Shown here piece after piece: positions 42,924 through 51,625 of a stretch of 59,577 nt of DNA. The DNA comes from Candidatus Poseidoniales archaeon (GTDB taxonomy: Archaea; Thermoplasmatota; Poseidoniia; Poseidoniales; Thalassarchaeaceae). The position numbers were made by a program, and so were the translations under genes. The stretch is from positions 1-59,577 of the forward strand of contig DTUF01000005.1 in assembly GCA_012964335.1 (NCBI GenBank), written 5' to 3'. How positions within the stretch are numbered: position 1 is the first letter of the stretch; every line of letters starts with the position of its first letter. The notes under the pieces are model-generated. The model saw nothing but the letters and a program-made list of their open reading frames with translations, searched no databases and was not told the origin of the DNA.

Positions 42924-44159
42924 CTATGCGAATTTTTTTGCAGAAGCCTCCAGGGCTTCTATTGCTGGCATCGGCTTTCCAGCAAGGAAAGTTAGGCACG
43001 AGCCCCCACCTGTACTGTTATGGCCAATTTTTTCATCAACTCCGCGCTGGTTTACGAGAGTACCTGTATGGCCGCCACCGATGATAACGAAAGCATCGGT
43101 TTCAACACAGGTGTTCAGAATTTCAATTGTTCCAAAGGCGAATTGTGGTTTTTCAAAATAAGATGCTGGCCCATTCCAAAGCACACATTTTGCATCCATT
43201 ATTGCAGGCCTGATTGACATCAAAGTTCCAATTCCAATATCGTAGATTGGATATTCGGTAGGTAGATTTTGAACAGATAAAGCAACTCTTTGAGAATCAA
43301 TTTCAATAGCTAAGTCAGTTGGCAATATCATTTTGTCGAGATGTTTCTCAACTATCCACACGGCCATATCCCAAGTTCTTTCAAAAGCAACTCCAAGGCT
43401 ATCACGAATGTAATTTTCATTTGCTTCTCCTAGTGAATTTCCTGCCGCCCATAACATCAGATTTCCAACGACTCCTACTGGAATGATGGTGTCAACAACC
43501 TCGCGGTTGAGAAGATTGACCGCAATATCAAGCGAATCATCACTCTTTACTCCACCAAGAATTACTACATGTGGCCTAGGTGGGTTTTCCACAACTGAGC
43601 CAAGGGCATCTAATTCTCGCTGAACTAACACTCCAACATAGGAAGGAAGAACAGGGCCAAATCCACAGATTGTTGGTGAATTTCGATGAGCACAAGCGAA
43701 TGCATCATAGACAAATACATCAGCAACGCTAGCAAGTTTTTGCACAACCTCAGATTGAGACAATTCTTCAAGTGATGAATTATTCATTGATATCTCTTCA
43801 TCCCATCTCCGGACATTGTCCAAGAAGAGCATCTCCCCACTCTCCATGTTCTGTATTGCGTTCAAAGCGACCTCTCCACAGACATCTGGCACAAAGCCGA
43901 TACTTCTGCCAAGTAGAACACTCAACAATTCAGCATGCCTCTTCATGGAGGTGAAGTCATCCTTCCCAGGTCTGCTCTGGTGGGCGAGAAGGACCACTTT
44001 TGAACTCCCAAGGCGCCTTAGGGTGGGTAAAATTGCCCGCAACCTTGCATCATCAAGGAACTCCCCAGTGACTGGATTTAGAGGGGAATTGACGTCAACC
44101 CTGACAAGCACAGTCTTCCCAGAAAGGTCTGCATCACTCAGGCTGAGGAGCGAGGCCAT
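42924..44159 (-). CDS. pgk: Phosphoglycerate kinase
   Basis: A 411-residue glycolytic kinase that transfers phosphate between 1,3-bisphosphoglycerate and ADP. It opens with GKTVLVRVDVNSPLNP; further motifs are LAHQSRPGKDDFTS, DAFACAHRNSPTI, VILGGVKSDDSLDIA (where most family members have a Lys-rich GGAKVxDK), VLWNGPASYFEKP and the C-terminal GGGHTGT. It is archaeal in type and length. It has no visible Shine-Dalgarno; an AAAATGTA stretch about 25 bases upstream suggests a leaderless message. Divergent from the methyltransferase gene. Confidence 0.95.
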   Translation of the reverse strand: MASLLSLSDADLSGKTVLVRVDVNSPLNPVTGEFLDDARLRAILPTLRRLGSSKVVLLAHQSRPGKDDFTSMKRHAELLSVLLGRSIGFVPDVCGEVALNAIQNMESGEMLFLDNVRRWDEEISMNNSSLEELSQSEVVQKLASVADVFVYDAFACAHRNSPTICGFGPVLPSYVGVLVQRELDALGSVVENPPRPHVVILGGVKSDDSLDIAVNLLNREVVDTIIPVGVVGNLMLWAAGNSLGEANENYIRDSLGVAFERTWDMAVWIVEKHLDKMILPTDLAIEIDSQRVALSVQNLPTEYPIYDIGIGTLMSIRPAIMDAKCVLWNGPASYFEKPQFAFGTIEILNTCVETDAFVIIGGGHTGTLVNQRGVDEKIGHNSTGGGSCLTFLAGKPMPAIEALEASAKKFA

Positions 44160-44254
44160 TGGTTGGCCGACTTGTCCCTTACATTTTACTGAAACGGTCT
44201 TGGAATAGACTGAATCTAGGTTGATTTATCTATCAAAACCACTACTTTGCGAAC

Positions 44255-44262
44255 TCTATAAG
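44255..44262 (+). promoter_or_regulatory. TATA-like element for the DNA methyltransferase
   Basis: CTATAAGA sits about 40 bases upstream of the ATG at 44298 and would put the transcript start near 44284, inside the hairpin at 44274-44294. Confidence 0.4.
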
Positions 44263-44273
44263 AACGGACAGCA

Positions 44274-44294
44274 AACCTCGCGCATAGCGGGGTT
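44274..44294 (+). promoter_or_regulatory. Hairpin before the methyltransferase start
   Basis: AACCTCGC pairs with GCGGGGTT (one T-G pair) around GCATA, three bases before the ATG. The GGGGTTGGG ribosome-site candidate overlaps the 3' arm. The arms resemble those of the DUF655 leader hairpin at 35433-35450. Confidence 0.45.
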
Positions 44295-44297
44295 GGG

Positions 44298-45260
44298 ATG
44301 CCACGTAATGGAAATAGTAAGGCGGATGCTGGTGAAAATTCAGCTGACGCGCGCGCAGTACCACGAATAGGCAGTAGTAAGCGGAACGGAACTAAGACCT
44401 CATCATTTGGGGTTTCAAAAAGAGAAAGCCATGATTCCACCGAATTTTATGGATCAGCGATGTATCGCGGCCTGCCAAAGGAGTCCGACACCGGTGATTT
44501 GGGGGTTCTTCCAGATGAACTAGTCAACAGTGTGCTGTGTGGTGATTCTAGAAACATGAGGAATGTTCCCGACAATTCGGTTCATATGATGGTTACTTCA
44601 CCTCCGTATAATGCCTCTAAAACCTATGATGCTGACCTTGCTCTGAGTGAGTACCTTGAACTATTGAGAGGGGTATTTGATGAATGCTACCGAGTACTAG
44701 TGCCGGGTGGACGCGCTTGCATAAATGTGGCCAATTTGGGTAGGAAACCGTATATTCCCCTGTCATCTTTCATCAATCAGATAATGATTGAAATTGGTTT
44801 TTTACCACGCGGTGAAATCATTTGGAACAAGGCGGCTAGTGCCGGTGTTTCATGTGCATGGGGCTCATGGAAATCAGCCTCTAATCCCACATTGAGAGAT
44901 GTTCACGAATACATCTTAGTATTTTCAAAAGGTGAATTTAAGTTGCCTCGCTCACGGAGTGAGAAGGATGAGGGTCGGGTAGACACTATTGGAAAAGAGG
45001 ATTTTATTGAGTTGACTAAGTCAATTTGGACATTCCCAACAGTAAGTGCAAAGCGGGTAGGCCATCCGGCGCCTTTCCCAGTTGAATTACCAAGTCGTTG
45101 TATTGAATTGTACACCTTTACCGGTGATGTTGTTCTGGATCCATTTGCTGGTTCTGGTTCAACAGGAATCGCTGCCAAGAAAAATGACCGAAAATACCTC
45201 CTGTTTGACATAAGTCAAGAATATTGTGATTTGGCCCAAAAGCGTATTGCTGATGAATAA
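44298..45260 (+). CDS. Orphan DNA methyltransferase (N4-cytosine/N6-adenine, beta-type order)
   Basis: A 320-residue SAM-dependent DNA methylase. The catalytic motif IV is TSPPYN (about 98-103) and comes before the SAM-binding motif I DPFAGSGSTGIAA near residue 282, the order of beta-class enzymes such as those making N4-methylcytosine. The first 65 residues are low-complexity, Ser/Asn/Lys-rich and not part of the catalytic fold. No restriction endonuclease or specificity subunit is nearby, so a regulatory or replication-linked methylase is more likely than a defence system. Confidence 0.9.
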   Translation: MPRNGNSKADAGENSADARAVPRIGSSKRNGTKTSSFGVSKRESHDSTEFYGSAMYRGLPKESDTGDLGVLPDELVNSVLCGDSRNMRNVPDNSVHMMVTSPPYNASKTYDADLALSEYLELLRGVFDECYRVLVPGGRACINVANLGRKPYIPLSSFINQIMIEIGFLPRGEIIWNKAASAGVSCAWGSWKSASNPTLRDVHEYILVFSKGEFKLPRSRSEKDEGRVDTIGKEDFIELTKSIWTFPTVSAKRVGHPAPFPVELPSRCIELYTFTGDVVLDPFAGSGSTGIAAKKNDRKYLLFDISQEYCDLAQKRIADE

Positions 45261-45304
45261 ATCACCAGTATTGACTTTTGAATTTCTGCATTTGTAAACC
45301 GGTC

Positions 45305-46108
45305 ATGACATTGATGAGGCTTGAGCGTCCCGGACCATTTATGGATGGGGTGAGGAGCATACCCCTGTTCCGCCGATATTTCGGTGACGCATTCCCTTCA
45401 AATTCAAATTTAGCGATTGATTTGTGCAAGCGAGGTGGTGTGTCGGCCTCCTCTCAACTTGTTCATCTTGGATGCGGGCCAGGCACCGTTTCGTCAATCG
45501 TATCATCAAAATTTGGATGCACAATTTCCGGCATAGACCCCTCCCCCAACCTCATTGGAATTGGAATTACTGAATGGAAGCGTGAGGCTCTAGAATTTGA
45601 GTGCGCCCCGCTTGAAAGGTGCTCTTTGATTGACGCATGGGGGACCCATTTATTGACTGAATCTCGTCTTTCTGTAGTTAGAAATCCTAGTCAAATTTTG
45701 AAGGAATCCCACCGTATATTGTCTGATGATGGCAAAATGATGAACTCTGAATTAGTAGTTACAAACCCCTCACTTGTAGATGCTAATGTGAACCGATTTC
45801 TTGACACAATTTTTGGTCAAGATGCAGATCGCTCAATGGACGGATGGGTGAGCCTAATTGAGGCAAATGGATTTGAAATAATTGAGGCCCGTGAAGAACG
45901 ACAAATAATGCAGTCAAATCGCAAAAAGTTGGGACGAGCAATGATGGGATTTCGGTTGTTGCAAAGAACAGGGCGACTTTCTTTATCCGAATTAGGATTA
46001 AGTGCTTTTGAGGATGATTTTAATGAAGTTGTTAGTTCAACATTAAAGGCCATGGATGATGGACTAATCTCCTATGGCTCATTTATTTCAAAGCGTTCAA
46101 CACTATAA
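45305..46108 (+). CDS. Class I SAM-dependent methyltransferase, unknown substrate
   Basis: A 267-residue Rossmann methyltransferase. Motif I is LVHLGCGPGTVSSIV and motif II ends SGIDPSPNLIG; the later ILKESHRILSDDGKMM is the post-II/IV region common to methyltransferase type 11/25. The last 80 residues are helical and specific to this gene. Start at 45305 (MTLMRLERPG) is chosen over a TTG at 45278. It is 44 bases downstream of the DNA methylase on the same strand. The substrate is not readable. Confidence 0.75.
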   Translation: MTLMRLERPGPFMDGVRSIPLFRRYFGDAFPSNSNLAIDLCKRGGVSASSQLVHLGCGPGTVSSIVSSKFGCTISGIDPSPNLIGIGITEWKREALEFECAPLERCSLIDAWGTHLLTESRLSVVRNPSQILKESHRILSDDGKMMNSELVVTNPSLVDANVNRFLDTIFGQDADRSMDGWVSLIEANGFEIIEAREERQIMQSNRKKLGRAMMGFRLLQRTGRLSLSELGLSAFEDDFNEVVSSTLKAMDDGLISYGSFISKRSTL

Positions 46109-46128
46109 TTTTAGCACTTATGTCAAAT

Positions 46129-46144
46129 CACCCCTAACGGGGTG
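46129..46144 (+). promoter_or_regulatory. Hairpin upstream of the propeller-TSP3 surface gene
   Basis: CACCCC and GGGGTG pair around TAAC. A TATAATTTT at 46104-46112 would start transcription near 46132, so the hairpin could be the extreme 5' end of the mRNA. The GTG at 46142 lies inside it; the ATG at 46178 is 33 bases downstream. Confidence 0.45.
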
Positions 46145-46177
46145 ACAATAAAATGTAAGCGTATTCTTGGGGACACG

Positions 46178-49100
46178 ATGGGCAGTAAGTCAGTACTAGT
46201 CGTGGTTGCCGTGACTTTGTTGTCATTGACAGTAGGAATTAGCCAAAATTTTGTTGAAATGGAATTAGATTCTAGTCGTCAATTCCAACTCAACTTCGCT
46301 GAAAAAACATCACACACTGACATTTGGGCAACACCTGCTGGTGGGGCTGGCTCAGACATGGTTTGGGACATGGTCTTGGACTCATCAGGCAACTCGTTTG
46401 TCACCGGCTCATTCTCTGGTTCGGCAACTTTTGGTAGCACTATTCTCAATTCAGTTGGTGGACTTGATGGCTTCGTAGCAAAAATGGATACTTCAGGAAA
46501 TTGGGTTTGGGCTTCTCACATTGCTGGTGGTTACGAAGATTGGGGGCTTGGCATTGACATTGACCCCCAAGGCAATGTGTATGTTACTGGGCCATTCATG
46601 GATTCCCAGTCAACCAATAGTCCTTCGGTGACCCTTGGCTCTACCACGCTTTCAGCACATGCTCAGTCAAATTACGATATTTTCATAACAAAGTTGGATA
46701 GCAATGGAAACTTCCTTTGGGCTGAAACTTCAAAGAAAATTGAAATTTTAAATGAAAACACTTGGACTTATGAAGAACAAATGGGTCAAGTCATGCCAAC
46801 AGACATCAAATTTTTCAATAATTCAGTTTCAGTTTCTGGCTCTTACAACGGCAAACTTTGGGCTCACACAGATTCTCAGGGTGAATGGTATTATGAGAGT
46901 ACCCAAGGCACTTCAGATGTGTGGCTTGGCTTCTTAGAAGCAAATGGTGCATGGTCATCAACAGCAGCTTGGGGTGGAGATTCCCAATTTGATTCAGCGA
47001 CTGCAATTGCACCCTCTCCGACTGGAAACTACTGGTATGTTGCCGGAAATTTCGCTGGTACTGTTGAATTTCCAGGTGGAGCGACAATATCTTCAAGTGG
47101 AGGTTCTCAAGATGTTTGGGTGATGCTTGTTGATGATGGAGGTAGTGTGCAATGGACTAAATCTGGTGGGGGAACCGGCCAAGATGTTCTGCGTAATCTT
47201 GTAGTGGATTCGAATGACTCAGTTTATGCAGTTGGGGAATTTGATGGCGTATTGGCAAGTTATGGAAATGACAGATTAACTGCAAACTCCGGAGGCACAG
47301 ATGTTTGGGCTGGAAAACTTGACGTTGGAGGGTCTTGGTTGTGGGCCAAGAAAGGTGGTGGTTCATCAGATGATATGGGCTTCTCGATTGCGCTTTCAGC
47401 GGATGAAAGCGCGGTGTTTACTGCCGGACAAATTGCTGGCATGACGAATTTTGAAAATTCTGCTACAACAAGAATGGCCAACACAAGTGGGGCCTCAGAT
47501 GCTTTTGTTGCGGTTTCTTCAGCAGCTACTGGTGAATGGGAAGATGTCTTTGTCGCTGGTGGACCTAGTGGTGGCGACCGCGCATGGGCAATTGCAGTTG
47601 ATTCGCAAAATGTGACTATTACTTCTGGCAGATTCAAAGGAACAGCGAGTGGGCCAGCAGAATTTGGTTCAGATGACATTGTTAGTGCCGGAGATTTCGA
47701 TGTCTTTGTTTGGAAAGGACTCATCGAGGATGATGATGATGACCGAGTTGCTAACGAGGACGATGATTGCCCAACAGTATGGGGTAATGCAACCGTTTCT
47801 CCCTACATTGGTTGTCCAGATGCAGATGGTGACGGGTACGCCGATGTTGATGATTCACATCCTTCTGAGCCAACTCAATGGCGGGACCAAGATGGTGATG
47901 GATATGGTGACAATCCAGATGGTTTTGCTGCTGATAACTGCACTACAATTCATGGAACCTCAACAATTGATCTTCTAGGTTGTGTAGATAGTGATAGTGA
48001 TGGTTGGTCTAATGTTAGAGATGCTTTCCCAACTGAGCCAACTCAATGGAATGATAGTGATGGTGACCAATTTGGCGATAATTGGGATGATGTGGCATTG
48101 ACGCCAACATACCAAAGTCTTGGGCTTGGAGGATATGTGTTTGGAGCAGTCAATATGGATTATTGTCCAACCCTTCCGGGGGTAGACACATTTGACAATC
48201 CTGGTTGTCCTGATACCGATGGCGATGGTTGGTCAGATGTGACTGATGATTTCATCAACAACCCAACCCAACATCTGGATACAGATGGTGATGGTTGGGG
48301 GGATAACCACTCTGCTGGTTCAACTCAAAGCGATTACTTGCCATTTGACGAAACTCAATATCAAGACCAAGATGGTGATGGTTGGGGGGATAATCAAGAA
48401 GGGAATAATCCCGATACATTCCCACTAGATGAAACTCAACAAACTGACATAGATGGCGATGGCTATGGCGATAATTTGAGCGGTAACAATGGTGATGCTT
48501 GCCCTGATGTGTGGGGTGACTCATGGCGGGACCGGCTTGGCTGTCCTGATGTTGATGGCGATGGGGCTTCGGATGAGGGTGATGCTTTTCCTTCAGATTG
48601 GTCACAGTGGGTAGACAGTGATGGAGATGGTCAGGGAGATAATTGGGCAAATCCACATTGGAATGAAACTAGGAAACCACATTGGCCCGGAGAGTTCATT
48701 CCTGGTGGTACAAATTCGGACAAACACCCACTTGATTGGGATGCTGATGGCTGGGAAGATGAGAATGCAACAAATGGTGCAGAACCCTGGGACGATTGTC
48801 CTGAAGAGGCTGGCGATTCATGGCAAGACCGATTTGGTTGCCTAGATAGTGATGGAGATGGATGGTCCGACGATTACGACGTTTTCAAGGATGATTCAAC
48901 ACAATGGCGTGATACTGACCGCGATGGATTTGGAGATGAACCAAGTGGTATGAATGGCGATGACTGTCCTACTATACGTGGCGATTCTGAACATGATAGA
49001 CTTGGATGCCCTGATACTGATACTGATGGCTGGTCTGACCCAATGGACACACTGTCACCAAATCCGTGGAATACATCACAAGGTGCAGACCTATTCCCAG

Positions 49101-49651
49101 CAGACCCGGCAAGATGGAATCAATCCCATGTGGTTGATGCATCTAATTCTGCAGCATCAGATGGTGGATTAGCAGCAGGAATTGGTCTCGGCGCTTTGAT
49201 TGCGATGATGTTTGTAATGGTATTTGTAATCATTATTCTCAAATTTCGCCAGAAAGACGAATATGAAGAGTATGAAGATGAAGAAGAAACTGAAGATGAT
49301 GAGGATAGAACCAGCAGAGCCGCAGAAATCTCACGCTCGTGGCAAGAGCATGGAACCGCTCCACCACCACCACCTGAAGGGGCTGAAATGATTACGGCTA
49401 CGGATGACTCAACACCTTCGACAACGAGTTATGTTGCCCCACCACCGCCGACAGCGGACAATACTTTGTCAACCAGTGCCTCAGTTCAGATTCCTACAGC
49501 TCCGGAACCACCTAGTGAGCCATTGCAAACCGGGGATGAAGAAGTGATGGATTCTATGGACACAAATTTGGCGATGTCACTTCTTGGTAGTAGTGATGGT
49601 TCTGAAGTTGATGAAGAAAGCGAGTCAAAGGATGAATCTTTAGACACTTAG
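46178..49651 (+). CDS. Secreted SBBP-like propeller plus TSP3-repeat surface protein
   Basis: An 1157-residue protein. A signal peptide (SVLVVVAVTLLSLTVGI) is followed by about 480 residues of SBBP-like beta-propeller repeats (DSSGNSFVTGSFSGSATFG, then DPQGNVYVTGPF and similar). From about residue 525 there are many DxDGDGxxD TSP3 calcium repeats with paired Cys (CPTVWGN, CPDADGDGY). One transmembrane helix (LAAGIGLGALIAMMFVMVFVIIIL) lies near 1005-1028, then an acidic and Pro-rich cytoplasmic tail. The ATG at 46178 is preferred; the frame is open from a GTG at 46142 in the leader hairpin. Confidence 0.83.
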   Translation: MGSKSVLVVVAVTLLSLTVGISQNFVEMELDSSRQFQLNFAEKTSHTDIWATPAGGAGSDMVWDMVLDSSGNSFVTGSFSGSATFGSTILNSVGGLDGFVAKMDTSGNWVWASHIAGGYEDWGLGIDIDPQGNVYVTGPFMDSQSTNSPSVTLGSTTLSAHAQSNYDIFITKLDSNGNFLWAETSKKIEILNENTWTYEEQMGQVMPTDIKFFNNSVSVSGSYNGKLWAHTDSQGEWYYESTQGTSDVWLGFLEANGAWSSTAAWGGDSQFDSATAIAPSPTGNYWYVAGNFAGTVEFPGGATISSSGGSQDVWVMLVDDGGSVQWTKSGGGTGQDVLRNLVVDSNDSVYAVGEFDGVLASYGNDRLTANSGGTDVWAGKLDVGGSWLWAKKGGGSSDDMGFSIALSADESAVFTAGQIAGMTNFENSATTRMANTSGASDAFVAVSSAATGEWEDVFVAGGPSGGDRAWAIAVDSQNVTITSGRFKGTASGPAEFGSDDIVSAGDFDVFVWKGLIEDDDDDRVANEDDDCPTVWGNATVSPYIGCPDADGDGYADVDDSHPSEPTQWRDQDGDGYGDNPDGFAADNCTTIHGTSTIDLLGCVDSDSDGWSNVRDAFPTEPTQWNDSDGDQFGDNWDDVALTPTYQSLGLGGYVFGAVNMDYCPTLPGVDTFDNPGCPDTDGDGWSDVTDDFINNPTQHLDTDGDGWGDNHSAGSTQSDYLPFDETQYQDQDGDGWGDNQEGNNPDTFPLDETQQTDIDGDGYGDNLSGNNGDACPDVWGDSWRDRLGCPDVDGDGASDEGDAFPSDWSQWVDSDGDGQGDNWANPHWNETRKPHWPGEFIPGGTNSDKHPLDWDADGWEDENATNGAEPWDDCPEEAGDSWQDRFGCLDSDGDGWSDDYDVFKDDSTQWRDTDRDGFGDEPSGMNGDDCPTIRGDSEHDRLGCPDTDTDGWSDPMDTLSPNPWNTSQGADLFPADPARWNQSHVVDASNSAASDGGLAAGIGLGALIAMMFVMVFVIIILKFRQKDEYEEYEDEEETEDDEDRTSRAAEISRSWQEHGTAPPPPPEGAEMITATDDSTPSTTSYVAPPPPTADNTLSTSASVQIPTAPEPPSEPLQTGDEEVMDSMDTNLAMSLLGSSDGSEVDEESESKDESLDT

Positions 49652-49686
49652 AGGACTAAAAATTCAGTTGATGTTGATCCTTGGAT

Positions 49687-51135
49687 TTAGGATTCATCAA
49701 ATTTTTTCAGGTCAATCCTTCCACCAATCTTTTCGTGGGCTAAAGCCCGAATTTCAGCCAAGCCAGCCTCGGTAGTTGCCTCAGCGCGCATAACCAAAAT
49801 TGGTTCGGTGTTAGAAGGACGGCACAAGAACCAACCTTTCCAGTCATCTCCAGAAAGCCGGATTCGGACTCCGTCAACGGTTACCATTTCATATTCTGAA
49901 AAAGCATTTTCAACGAACTCCATAGTTTCTTCTCGACCACCAGTTAAGGGTACTTTTGCTTCTCCGGTACTAGGGTAAGTAGGGATAGCTGAGAGCCTTT
50001 CTGAGAAGGTGATACCACCATTTTCGGGTGAAGGGTCGCGCCCCACTAGTTCAAGCATTCTTGCAGTGCAGTACAGCGTATCATCAAATCCTGGCCACTT
50101 GTCATTGAAGAAGAAATGGCCACTCATTTCTCCAGCGAGTGGGGTCTCTGGAGAATTTTTCAGTGCAAGTTTTTGGAACGAATGTCCGGTTCTCATCATA
50201 TGTGGGATTCCGCCGTTGTCAGCAATCGTTTCTTCTAAGGCGATTGAACATTTCACATCGTAAAAAATTGTACGCGCCGCATCAGAGGCAGAGTCAGCAA
50301 CTCTTGACAGGATGTCGGCGGCGAACAAAGCGAGAAGCCGGTCAGGATGGATGAAGTTACCATTCTCATCAACCATTCCCATGCGGTCTCCGTCACCATC
50401 AACACCAATGCCAAACTCTGCTCCTACTGCTTGCACAGTCTGACCGAGTAACTCCATGTTTGAGGGTCGAGTTGGGTCTGGAGGGTGAACAGGGAATGAG
50501 TTGTCCCATTCGCACAAAATACAGGTGTCGTCAGCCTGTAAAATCTTGAGAATGTCTTTCATGAATGGCCCAGGTACCGCATTTCCAGAATCAACTACGA
50601 CTTTGACGGTTCGGGCCGGTAGGCCAGTTGAAGCGATGATGTCATCGTAATATTGATGCTTAAAATCATCAATGATGATGTGTTTTCCTGCACCAGTTTT
50701 GAAGTTTCCAGCAAGGAAAACTTGTAGTAAATCTTGTAATTCATCTCCAGCCATTGCGGCTGAGCCTCGACACATCTTGAAGCCGTTGTATTCGGGTGGA
50801 TTGTGGCTGGCTGTGATGACAACTCCACCATCAACTGGAAGAGTGACTGTGGCGTGGTAAAGTGCACCAGTTGGCATGATGCCAAGGTCATGGACGGTGA
50901 CTCCAGAATCGTTGAGCCCACTCACAAATGAGGCATGAAGTTCGGGGCCGGAGTCTCGGATGTCGCGGGCTACTGCAAGCGAGTTGCAATCTAGGAAAGT
51001 AGCGAGCGTGCGCCCAAGGCGATAAGCGAAATCTGGAGTAAGTGGGTCTCCAGCAATGCCGCGAATATCGTAGGCTTTGAAGGCGGCTGAAGCCTTCTCA
51101 ACATCAAGACCAGTTGGCCATTCAACGCACTCCAT
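49687..51135 (-). CDS. Phosphomannomutase/phosphoglucomutase
   Basis: A 482-residue alpha-D-phosphohexomutase. The phosphoserine loop is GGVVITASHNPPEYNGFK (Ser near residue 108), the Mg2+ loop GVDGDGDRMGMVDENG (near 241), the sugar loop GEMSGHFFF, and the phosphate-binding end RPSNTEPILVMRAEA. It interconverts hexose 1- and 6-phosphates for nucleotide sugar synthesis, a supply line for surface glycans. Mannose against glucose specificity cannot be told. Confidence 0.93.
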   Translation of the reverse strand: MECVEWPTGLDVEKASAAFKAYDIRGIAGDPLTPDFAYRLGRTLATFLDCNSLAVARDIRDSGPELHASFVSGLNDSGVTVHDLGIMPTGALYHATVTLPVDGGVVITASHNPPEYNGFKMCRGSAAMAGDELQDLLQVFLAGNFKTGAGKHIIIDDFKHQYYDDIIASTGLPARTVKVVVDSGNAVPGPFMKDILKILQADDTCILCEWDNSFPVHPPDPTRPSNMELLGQTVQAVGAEFGIGVDGDGDRMGMVDENGNFIHPDRLLALFAADILSRVADSASDAARTIFYDVKCSIALEETIADNGGIPHMMRTGHSFQKLALKNSPETPLAGEMSGHFFFNDKWPGFDDTLYCTARMLELVGRDPSPENGGITFSERLSAIPTYPSTGEAKVPLTGGREETMEFVENAFSEYEMVTVDGVRIRLSGDDWKGWFLCRPSNTEPILVMRAEATTEAGLAEIRALAHEKIGGRIDLKKFDES

Positions 51136-51181
51136 CGGTTTAGCCGACCGGTCACTTCTCTAAAAGCGCCACTGCCAAATG

Positions 51182-51559
51182 TCAACAGCAGTTTTTGTCT
51201 ATTGCTTGGACGACGATTTCGACTTTTGCTCCGCGTGGAAGTGCGCCTGCTTCAAATGCGGCGCGCGCAGGTGGGATTTCAACACCCTCAAGCCATTTTG
51301 AATAGACTTCATTCATGGCCGCGAAGTCATTAATGTCATCAAGTAAAACTTGAGCAAAACAGACTTCATTCTTGGTAACACCAGCAGCAGCGAGCAGTGC
51401 ATCAATTTTCTCAAGGCTCGCTGCAGTCTGTGAAGTAATATCTTCTCCGGCTTCCGTTGCAATTTGACCGGCTAGCCAAATGACACCATTCGCTTTTACT
51501 CCGGGAGAATATGGCCCGTATGTATTGCCGCCTTCTACTTCAATGCGCTCCTTGCCCAT
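51182..51559 (-). CDS. ridA: RidA (YjgF/YER057c) family enamine/imine deaminase
   Basis: A 125-residue RidA protein, which hydrolyses reactive enamine and imine intermediates and forms trimers. It shows YGPYSPGVKANGVIWLAGQI, the middle helix with LLAAAGVTKNEVCFAQVLLDD, and the C-terminal PPARAAFEAGALPRGAKVEI with the catalytic Arg. The start is set at MGKERIE, since the upstream residues of the open frame are not family-like. It is divergent from the DUF354 gene. Confidence 0.92.
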   Translation of the reverse strand: MGKERIEVEGGNTYGPYSPGVKANGVIWLAGQIATEAGEDITSQTAASLEKIDALLAAAGVTKNEVCFAQVLLDDINDFAAMNEVYSKWLEGVEIPPARAAFEAGALPRGAKVEIVVQAIDKNCC

Positions 51560-51625
51560 GTGACCTGCGACAGCAAGTGAGGAATTAACCGTTCTATTGA
51601 TGGTCCGCAAGCCTAAGCGAGAATC

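Noticed and set aside
44298-46108. Restriction-modification or defence island
   Set aside because: Only two methyltransferases; no nuclease, helicase or toxin-antitoxin gene accompanies them.
46178-49651. Repeated GATGGTGATGG units as a CRISPR-like or satellite array
   Set aside because: The repeats are in frame, vary in spacing and encode DxDGDG calcium motifs; they have no unique spacers.
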